Source of the DNA: Schlesneria sp.
GTDB lineage: Bacteria; Planctomycetota; Planctomycetia; Planctomycetales; Planctomycetaceae
Length of the DNA: 5,268 bases
Direction: 5' to 3'
Assembly (NCBI GenBank): GCA_025353525.1
Contig: JANXOO010001026.1
Span: forward strand, 1 to 5,268
The position numbers and the translations under genes were made by a program. This document shows, one piece after another, positions 1 to 4,265 of this stretch. Within the stretch, counting starts at the first letter, position 1; each line of letters begins with the position of its first letter. The notes beneath the pieces were generated by a model. That model was not told the origin of the DNA. It was given only the letters and a program-made list of their open reading frames with translations, and did not search any database.

Positions 1-423
1 CACTGTCAAAGCAAACGCCGTCGCCGAGCCGGTACGGGCACATGCCGTCACGATGGGGCCCGCCGGACGTTCAGGCGGTGCGATCGACCAGGCCAAATCG
101 TGATGCGCACCAAGCCACCAGCGACCCAGCGGAGGATGATCGGGGTTATATCCGTTTTCAACCTTATAAGCTTCCTGAGCCGTCCCGGGGACCAGATTCA
201 GCCATCCCAGTGCCCTCGCTTGGGCCAGAAGATAAACTCCTTGCTCGACGTTGAAGACTTCATCGATCGTTAACCCTGGCCCTTCCGGCATTTGTGGATA
301 GCTGCCAGCCGGATCGATGCAGACGACAATACTTATCCACGTTAATACCACCACAACAACGATGGGCCAGTTCGACAGTCGATTGCCCAACGATCGACGG
401 TCTGAGGGAAGATCAATTGGCAA
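1..423 (-). CDS. GT39/PMT-type membrane glycosyltransferase, N-terminal part (3' end outside window)
   Basis: The minus strand is open from 423 to the window edge and encodes 141 residues. After a short polar N-terminus there is one clear membrane segment (about residues 20-36, WPIVVVVVLTWISIVV). A predicted extracytoplasmic loop follows, with an acidic TIDE motif at about 52-55 and NPDHPPLGRW at about 93-102. An acidic DE pair just after the first membrane helix, followed by an HPPL motif, is characteristic of the PMT/ArnT-like GT-C glycosyltransferases (family GT39), which transfer sugars from polyprenyl-phosphate donors on the outer face of the membrane. The start is TTG at 423: the in-frame stretch back to the stop at 534-532 has no ATG or GTG, and an AGAGG-like site lies about 10 bases upstream. 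The acceptor and sugar cannot be told. Most of the usual multi-helix protein lies outside the window. Family call fairly sure; exact start less so. Confidence 0.8.
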   Translation of the reverse strand, partial: MPIDLPSDRRSLGNRLSNWPIVVVVVLTWISIVVCIDPAGSYPQMPEGPGLTIDEVFNVEQGVYLLAQARALGWLNLVPGTAQEAYKVENGYNPDHPPLGRWWLGAHHDLAWSIAPPERPAGPIVTACARTGSATAFALTV

Positions 424-560
424 GTGACAAAAACCTCTATAAACTCGTCGAAACGACCCCTGTGAGGATACCGCATCTACGAATGGGCGGCAAATCTCAT
501 GGTTATCAGGAACGTTCGCTTGACTGCGTTTTCACAATGGGCGTCCTCCTTATCCGAATC

Positions 561-564
561 GGAG
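561..564 (+). promoter_or_regulatory. Ribosome binding site that fixes the start at 573
   Basis: GGAG lies 8 bases before ATG 573. The reading frame is open back to 294, but only this ATG has a Shine-Dalgarno site and is followed directly by a signal peptide, so the upstream 93 codons are not taken as coding. Confidence 0.65.
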
Positions 565-572
565 AATCGATC

Positions 573-1064
573 ATGCAGTATGTTCAACCAGTCCTGTCAA
601 AGGTACTCGCCTTTTTGTGCGCGACGGCAATGTCGGCCGTCGCGTTCGCCGACGAGCCGGTCACATTGCTTGGGACCATCGTGAAATGGCGATACCCTGA
701 CGCAGAAATCGGCAAATCACAAATGTCGGACGCTGCCACGATTGATCGTGATGGAAAACGCACTGTCCCTTCGTCCGTGCTGAAGACAACAATGATGACT
801 CGGGACCCGGTTGACGACGTGATCGCATTTTATCGAGAATTGCTGACACGCGATGCGACGAATGACAGTAAACTCGGAATTGGAGTGACGGTGGGTCGAT
901 CGGTTGTTTTCAGCGATGAATCCGACGGATGCCCATTCGCATTTCATACCATTGTCGTCAATTCCACCGGCACTTCGACAACGCTGGTCATCACGCGCGG
1001 TGCCGACGAAGAACAGACGCGCATTACGTGGAAACAGTACATCAAGCATGAAGTCGGCGGATAA
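573..1064 (+). CDS. Small secreted protein of unknown function
   Basis: This encodes 163 residues. Residues 1-26 form a typical Sec signal peptide: Lys10, the hydrophobic run VLAFLCATAMSAVAFA, and a probable cleavage A-F-A|D-E. The mature part begins with a predicted strand (PVTLLGTIVKW). A segment at about 76-92 (TRDPVDDVIAFYRELL) has the look of a helix found in many small exported proteins in which a residue pair feeds an FY...L helix. Two strand-rich stretches follow at about 104-114 and 123-142 (TIVVNSTGTSTTLVITRG). There is a single mature cysteine (Cys120) and no lipobox, so a soluble periplasmic or surface protein is likely. I do not recognise a named domain. It is divergent from the glycosyltransferase gene and convergent with the lipoprotein gene, so it is probably monocistronic. 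Signal peptide and start are clear; function is unknown. Confidence 0.75.
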   Translation: MQYVQPVLSKVLAFLCATAMSAVAFADEPVTLLGTIVKWRYPDAEIGKSQMSDAATIDRDGKRTVPSSVLKTTMMTRDPVDDVIAFYRELLTRDATNDSKLGIGVTVGRSVVFSDESDGCPFAFHTIVVNSTGTSTTLVITRGADEEQTRITWKQYIKHEVGG

Positions 1065-1118
1065 CGAGGCGTATGCAATGGAACCCGCGGTCGCGTTGGT
1101 ATTGAAAACAATGCGTCT

Positions 1119-1140
1119 CGCGCCTGCCCGCAGATGCGCG
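1119..1140. terminator. Possible hairpin between convergent genes
   Basis: CGCGC (1119-1123) can pair with GCGCG (1136-1140), with an inner CTG/CAG stem and a two-base bulge. It sits in the 109-base gap between two convergent genes, where a shared terminator would be expected. No T-run follows on either strand, so it is at best a weak or factor-assisted terminator. Confidence 0.25.
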
Positions 1141-1173
1141 TCGTGGACATGCTGTGACCCCGTGCAACCCCGG

Positions 1174-2832
1174 CTATTTGGCTTTTGCTTCTTTCAGTCG
1201 TTTAAGACGGATGGCGTTGGAGTCGCGGCAGGGATCGTCGGATGATGTTCGCTCAAGCGTTGCGATTGCTTCAGCAAGATTTCCAAGCTTTGCGTGAGAC
1301 TGACCCAGCAGCGAACGGGCGGGAAAGAACCACTTCCCTTTGCGATCGTATTTCTTGAGGTATTCGGTCAGAACTTCGATGGCCGTTTCGTATTCACCCA
1401 TTTCGAATTTGCAAAGCCCCGACCAATAGAATGCATCTTCCGAAGCCATGCGGTTCAGGCGATCGATTTCGGGCGGGTTCGGCTCGACCTCAAGATGGCG
1501 AATCCGCAGATATCGTGTTGCTGCGTCGCCGAATTTTCCCAGCAACTGATCCGACCGAATCCGCTGTTGCTTACGCTCGGGAACTCCCAGCTTCAACTCG
1601 CGTTTTTCGGTATACGTGTACGTGATCGGCACGCTGAACGGGCCGATCAGTCGTTGCCATTCCTGCTCCTTCTCGTTTGTCGAACGTTTGGTTTCTTCGA
1701 TTTGCCTGTGCGGATACCGCCAAAGCTTCAGGCTTTCGACGGACCAACCGCCAACTTTTGCGAGTCGTTGTAACAAACCGTCGCGTCCGTCGTCGCCAAC
1801 TGCCGGATCATACAACACACACTGCTCGCTGGCGGGAAGTACCTGTTCCAGATTGTGCATTCGCCGACACCAGAAATTCGAGGTCGACATCGTGAAAACG
1901 GCCGGATCGCGCAAATCGTCGACTGAAAGGGGATAGGGCTCATTCCCGGACATTTGTTGCAGCCATTCGGGATGCGAAACGATTTGGCTTAACGTGGCTG
2001 CCTTGATTGCACCCCCATCATCGGTGCCGCCGAAGATTGGCAGTCCGAGTCGCAAGTCATACAAGCAGACCTGGTTCTCGATGAGCACTCCGAGTAACCA
2101 TTTATCACTGGTCTCTTTGAGATCTGATTTTGCCCGCAGGATGACACAATCGATTCGAAGTTGCCTGAGGATCCCGGAGCAGACCCATGCGCGATCTTCG
2201 GTGGTACCGCGACCGAGTTGCATAATCAGAAATGGCATCAACGGAAGTTCGATCTCGTCGATTTTCCATATCGCCACGTTTCGGCAGACGAAGTCAACCA
2301 CGATTCCCGCACGCTGCAGTTCATCGCGGCCACGATCGGACAAAAAGCCTGAAATGGTCCGGTCGAACAGGGCATCGCGCACGTGAATGGCATCGAGTCC
2401 GTCGAATTGGGGTTGAGCCAACCGGTTCGCTTCGTCTGGAATGATCCATCCGTCAGGTGCCTTCACGGGAACCGGTTCGTCAGGCGTTCCATGCGCCTCG
2501 ATTTGTTTGAATCGCCAGGAGTTCAGCAGATTAACCGGCTTGTCGGTCGCGGCGTTCACACCATAATTTTCGGGCCTCAACTGATAGACGGCACTTGTCA
2601 GAACGTCGTCCGCTGTCGCACCAGCGTTTGCTTTCGCGGTCTTGTCGGAATCGCCCGCTTCGGTTTTGTCTTTTTCGACCTTCGACTCCGGTTTTTGAAC
2701 GCACCCGAAAACGGTGATCGCGAGAACTGTGGAAAACAGACCCAAGAGAGGTCGTCGCGGATTGCCGCTCGACTGATTCCGGTTTCTGTCTGCGATTGTG
2801 TCAATTGAGGTCGGTCGATTATTGGTCGGCAT
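1174..2832 (-). CDS. Probable lipoprotein with degenerate transglutaminase-like core and C-terminal TPR repeats
   Basis: This encodes 552 residues from ATG 2832. A start 13-14 codons earlier (ATG 2871 or TTG 2874) is possible; neither has a good Shine-Dalgarno site. A long polar N-region ends in PRR, then a hydrophobic run reaches VFG-Cys44, an atypical lipobox. This points to an exported, lipid-anchored protein. A Lys/Glu/Asp-rich linker follows (about 45-75). At about 207-232 the pattern G-R-G-T-T-E-D-R-A-W-V-C-S-G-I-L-R-Q-L-R-I-D matches the cysteine helix of transglutaminase-like folds, and YDLRLGLPIFG (about 258-268) matches the later strand. The expected catalytic His between them is not apparent, so enzymatic activity is doubtful. 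Two TPR-like helix pairs lie at about 465-497 (FYWSGLCKFEMGEYETAIEV) and 502-533 (SLLGQSHAKLGNLAEAIATL), suggesting a protein-binding role. Planctomycetes carry similar proteins annotated only as TPR proteins. It is transcribed alone; the ligand is unknown. Confidence 0.8.
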   Translation of the reverse strand: MPTNNRPTSIDTIADRNRNQSSGNPRRPLLGLFSTVLAITVFGCVQKPESKVEKDKTEAGDSDKTAKANAGATADDVLTSAVYQLRPENYGVNAATDKPVNLLNSWRFKQIEAHGTPDEPVPVKAPDGWIIPDEANRLAQPQFDGLDAIHVRDALFDRTISGFLSDRGRDELQRAGIVVDFVCRNVAIWKIDEIELPLMPFLIMQLGRGTTEDRAWVCSGILRQLRIDCVILRAKSDLKETSDKWLLGVLIENQVCLYDLRLGLPIFGGTDDGGAIKAATLSQIVSHPEWLQQMSGNEPYPLSVDDLRDPAVFTMSTSNFWCRRMHNLEQVLPASEQCVLYDPAVGDDGRDGLLQRLAKVGGWSVESLKLWRYPHRQIEETKRSTNEKEQEWQRLIGPFSVPITYTYTEKRELKLGVPERKQQRIRSDQLLGKFGDAATRYLRIRHLEVEPNPPEIDRLNRMASEDAFYWSGLCKFEMGEYETAIEVLTEYLKKYDRKGKWFFPARSLLGQSHAKLGNLAEAIATLERTSSDDPCRDSNAIRLKRLKEAKAK

Positions 2833-3070
2833 GAAATCGTATTTTCGATCGGAAATTGGCGGGAAAATCATCAAGTTGCTGGTTTAAACGGGACGCTGCC
2901 AATTGGCTTGGACAGTGTAAAAGACTGCATTTCCTGAGACCTATGACATTACGCTCTCTCGACGAATGGAATTCGACGTCGTCACGTACGCAAATCGGGC
3001 CAAAAATGTTTGATCAGGCGACAAGGAGGAAAGGAAATAACAGTGAATGAAAAAGAGGGACTGGCACCAG

Positions 3071-3103
3071 GAAGGCCCCCGGCGCGCAGGGGGTCTTCTT
3101 TTT
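3071..3103 (+). terminator. Strong stem-loop plus T-run on the plus strand
   Basis: GAAGGCCCCC (3071-3080) pairs with GGGGGTCTTC (3089-3098) over 10 pairs, one of them G-T, around an 8-base loop. TTTTT follows at once (3099-3103). This is the classic form of an intrinsic terminator in the plus direction. TGAAAAAGA (3048-3056) could also pair with TCTTTTTCA (3097-3105), an alternative longer fold. No annotated plus-strand gene lies upstream; the nearest plus-strand gene ends at 1064. On the minus strand no T-run follows directly. It is either the end of a small untracked transcript or part of a repeat. Confidence 0.55.
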
Positions 3104-3130
3104 CAGCCGGTAAATTTCCACTGCCGGTCA

Positions 3131-3156
3131 CCTGAAGGCGGTTTGCGGACGGAAAA
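3131..3156 (+). repeat. Diverged direct repeat, copy 1
   Basis: CCTGAAGGCGGTTTGCGGAC and following bases match copy 2 (3219-3244) at 21 of 26 positions, offset 88 bases. Weaker similarity continues for about 15 bases, through a CTG...ACGC pattern in both copies. It lies between the two stem-loops of the spacer. Confidence 0.45.
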
Positions 3157-3218
3157 GATGCCTTCCTGGAACGCGGATTTATGCCGGGAACATCGGAATC
3201 GCATTCAATATCAGGCGT

Positions 3219-3244
3219 CCTGAAGGGTGTCTGCGGATGGCAAA
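3219..3244 (+). repeat. Diverged direct repeat, copy 2
   Basis: CCTGAAGGGTGTCTGCGGAT and following bases are the second copy of the element at 3131-3156. The shared core is CCTGAAGG...TGCGGA.GG.AAA. Both copies supply the TGA that closes one of the tiny plus-strand frames. Origin unknown; possibly decayed intergenic repeats. Confidence 0.45.
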
Positions 3245-3296
3245 ATCCCTGTTTTCTGACGCACGAAGTATATCGTGGCGTTGTCGTGAAAGATAA

Positions 3297-3332
3297 TGAG
3301 CCACGCTCGCAGGAACGTGGCTCAGATTTTTT
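3297..3332. terminator. Perfect stem-loop, probable terminator of the cysteine-cluster gene, possibly bidirectional
   Basis: TGAGCCACG (3297-3305) and CGTGGCTCA (3316-3324) form a perfect 9-pair stem around a 10-base loop. On the plus strand the stem is followed by GA and then TTTTTT (3327-3332), the better T-run. On the minus strand it is followed by TTATCTTT (3296-3289) and lies about 80 bases past the stop of the minus-strand gene ending at 3403. The simplest reading is a bidirectional terminator that ends that gene and also blocks antisense transcription into it. Confidence 0.65.
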
Positions 3333-3402
3333 AAATGACGCGGAACGGTTTTCGGTTCGCAGGAACCGTCGAATGCATTTCCATTCAGCCCTTGCCGCCC
3401 GT

Positions 3403-3930
3403 TCAGTCTTCGTAATGGACGACGACCTGGCGATTGGTGGATCGGACAACGACAGCGTACTTGCCGTAGTCGTATCGAACCTTGTTACCGTCACGCGTAA
3501 CCTTTATGTGTCTCGGATCGCAGGGTGGAACGCACACCTGGACGTTAACACAAGTCTTGCAGCAGGCATCCTTGCTGCAGGGATCGGGAACCTGAATGAT
3601 CGTCGATACGGCACACGGCGAAATATTTCGCTCTCCCCGGTACCGGACATTTTGGTAAATCTCGGATGCAGAACCGGAAATCGAATAACCGGAGCCACCC
3701 ATTACGGGCGACTGGGCAGAATACGGACTTGTGGGGTACTGATTCAACTGGGAATAGTACGGATCCGGGACAGGCGACAACGAATCGGGCATCGGAATGC
3801 CACCGCTTTGCCCCAACAGGATCGGTGCGAATGCCGTCGGAACCGATGTCCGTACGATACGTCCTTCGGCGGCCACAACACATGTCGCCAAGAGGGCGAC
3901 GCAGACTCCGCACAACAATGTTCTTTTCAT
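3403..3930 (-). CDS. Secreted protein with a C-terminal cysteine cluster, function unknown
   Basis: This encodes 175 residues. A Sec signal peptide occupies about 1-21 (MKRTLLCGVCVALLATCVVA) with cleavage near A-A|E. Cys17 does not sit in a proper lipobox. Residues about 44-95 are rich in Pro, Ser, Tyr and Gln and probably disordered. The C-terminal domain (about 100-175) has seven cysteines (106, 118, 123, 124, 127, 133, 137) in the pattern C-x11-C-x4-CC-x2-C-x5-C-x3-C. A strand-rich tail follows, including VTRDGNKVRYDYGKYAVVV. Cysteines at this density suggest disulfides or metal binding in an exported domain. I recall similar cysteine-plus-YDYGKY tails in planctomycete hypothetical proteins but no named family. 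The start is ATG 3930, chosen for its AAGGAG site; the 13 codons upstream in frame are very Lys/Arg-rich and follow no such site. It is transcribed alone, divergent from the gene at 4266. Confidence 0.8.
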   Translation of the reverse strand: MKRTLLCGVCVALLATCVVAAEGRIVRTSVPTAFAPILLGQSGGIPMPDSLSPVPDPYYSQLNQYPTSPYSAQSPVMGGSGYSISGSASEIYQNVRYRGERNISPCAVSTIIQVPDPCSKDACCKTCVNVQVCVPPCDPRHIKVTRDGNKVRYDYGKYAVVVRSTNRQVVVHYED

Positions 3931-3936
3931 CGAATA

Positions 3937-3942
3937 CTCCTT
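3937..3942 (-). promoter_or_regulatory. Ribosome binding site that fixes the start at 3930
   Basis: On the minus strand AAGGAG ends 6 bases before ATG 3930. This is the best Shine-Dalgarno site of any gene in the window. It rules out the in-frame start at 3969, whose extra codons would span this site and displace the signal peptide from the N-terminus. Confidence 0.7.
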
Positions 3943-3959
3943 ACTCTTTTTCTTTCTTG

Positions 3960-3979
3960 ATCGCCGCATCAGCAGCGAT
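3960..3979. repeat. Imperfect hairpin in the leader of the 3930 gene
   Basis: ATCGC (3960-3964) pairs with GCGAT (3975-3979), then after one C/A mismatch GC pairs with GC around the loop ATCA. It lies about 30 bases upstream of the minus-strand start codon, within the probable 5' leader. Confidence 0.4.
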
Positions 3980-3991
3980 ACGCAACTCTAC

Positions 3992-4007
3992 CTGATGACC
4001 TCATCAG
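3992..4007. repeat. 7-2-7 inverted repeat, candidate operator
   Basis: CTGATGA and TCATCAG form a perfect 7-base dyad separated by CC. Its near-palindromic form and position about 60 bases upstream of the minus-strand start suit a protein-binding site or a leader hairpin. No regulator gene is in the window. Confidence 0.45.
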
Positions 4008-4036
4008 AGGCCGACGGTGTCCAAACCATCCCTCCG

Positions 4037-4052
4037 ATTTTGTCGTCAAAAT
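4037..4052. repeat. 6-4-6 inverted repeat, candidate operator
   Basis: ATTTTG and CAAAAT are perfect inverted copies around TCGT. The dyad lies about 107 bases upstream of the minus-strand start and about 214 upstream of the plus-strand start. The adjacent GTCGTC (4042-4047) can alternatively pair with GACGAC (4056-4061). Confidence 0.35.
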
Positions 4053-4179
4053 GCGGACGACGCTACGGATAGGAATAATGGGTTGACATTGCCGACGCAA
4101 GGGGACAGAGGTAGAAACATGGTGAGTGCTTCAACAAAGTCCGTCTGGCGATTGCACCAGCCAGCCCGCACAAGCATAA

Positions 4180-4208
4180 TTGGTCGGTTGGCTTTGTTGC
4201 AATATTTT
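4180..4208 (+). promoter_or_regulatory. Possible sigma-70-like promoter for the 4266 gene
   Basis: TTGGTC (4180-4185) and TATTTT (4203-4208) are spaced by 17 bases and match the consensus at 3 of 6 and 4 of 6 positions. Transcription would begin near 4215, leaving a leader of about 50 bases before ATG 4266. The match is weak. If real, it excludes the upstream ATG at 4119. Confidence 0.3.
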
Positions 4209-4265
4209 TGGCCAGTTCGCCTGATTAATGCAAAAATCGGTCCGGTTTTCAATGGGGATTCCGTC

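Larger units (their letters stand above)
2833..3402. other. 570-base intergenic region without a convincing gene
   Basis: The region separates two minus-strand genes. Nearest the 2832 start it holds a perfect 10-base palindrome GCCAATTGGC (2898-2907), a possible operator for the downstream lipoprotein gene, but no -35/-10 pair close to consensus was found. From 3024 it holds an AGGAGG site, two tiny plus-strand reading frames (GTG 3043 to 3135, 30 residues; ATG 3047 to 3223, 58 residues) and a strong stem-loop at 3071-3103. A diverged direct repeat and a second stem-loop (3297-3332) follow. The tiny frames read through the first terminator and resemble no known peptide, so they are not called as genes. 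Long frames crossing the region on either strand are unlikely to be real, since they overlap these structures. Confidence 0.6.
3931..4265. other. Divergent intergenic region with several dyads
   Basis: This 335-base spacer lies between two divergently transcribed secreted-protein genes and must hold both promoters. Three compact inverted repeats lie in its left half: 3960-3979, 3992-4007 and 4037-4052. In the right half, AGCCAGCC (4159-4166) can pair with GGTTGGCT (4186-4193) across a 19-base loop. The frame of the 4266 gene stays open back to 3999, with another ATG at 4119, so the right part could in principle be coding. No tRNA, other RNA gene or mobile element was recognised. Confidence 0.55.

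Noticed and set aside
294..572. N-terminal extension of the secreted-protein frame back to 294
   Set aside because: It overlaps the glycosyltransferase gene on the other strand and would bury the signal peptide inside the protein. ATG 573 has its own ribosome site.
3047..3223. 58-residue plus-strand frame starting MKKRDWHQEG
   Set aside because: It reads straight through a terminator-like stem and T-run, its ribosome site is too far (17 bases), and the peptide has no signal, membrane segment or known motif. It is kept only as part of the spacer finding.
2982..3494. 170-residue minus-strand open frame across the spacer
   Set aside because: It overlaps the end of the cysteine-cluster gene in another frame and spans two strong stem-loops and the repeats. 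It has no ribosome site or recognisable domain.
3181..3960. 259-residue plus-strand open frame
   Set aside because: It runs antisense through the cysteine-cluster gene, which has a strong ribosome site and signal peptide, and it crosses the stem-loop at 3297-3332. Its product shows no recognisable pattern.
3992..4022. Hammerhead-ribozyme-like core: CTGATGA followed by a CCTC-ATCA-GAGG stem on the plus strand
   Set aside because: The essential GAAA after stem II is missing (CCGAC is found instead), and no flanking stems I and III are visible. The match is better explained as a simple dyad.
4083..4088. Perfect TTGACA -35 box on the plus strand
   Set aside because: No acceptable -10 hexamer lies 16-18 bases downstream; the best AT-rich match (TAGAAA, 4112) is 23 bases away.
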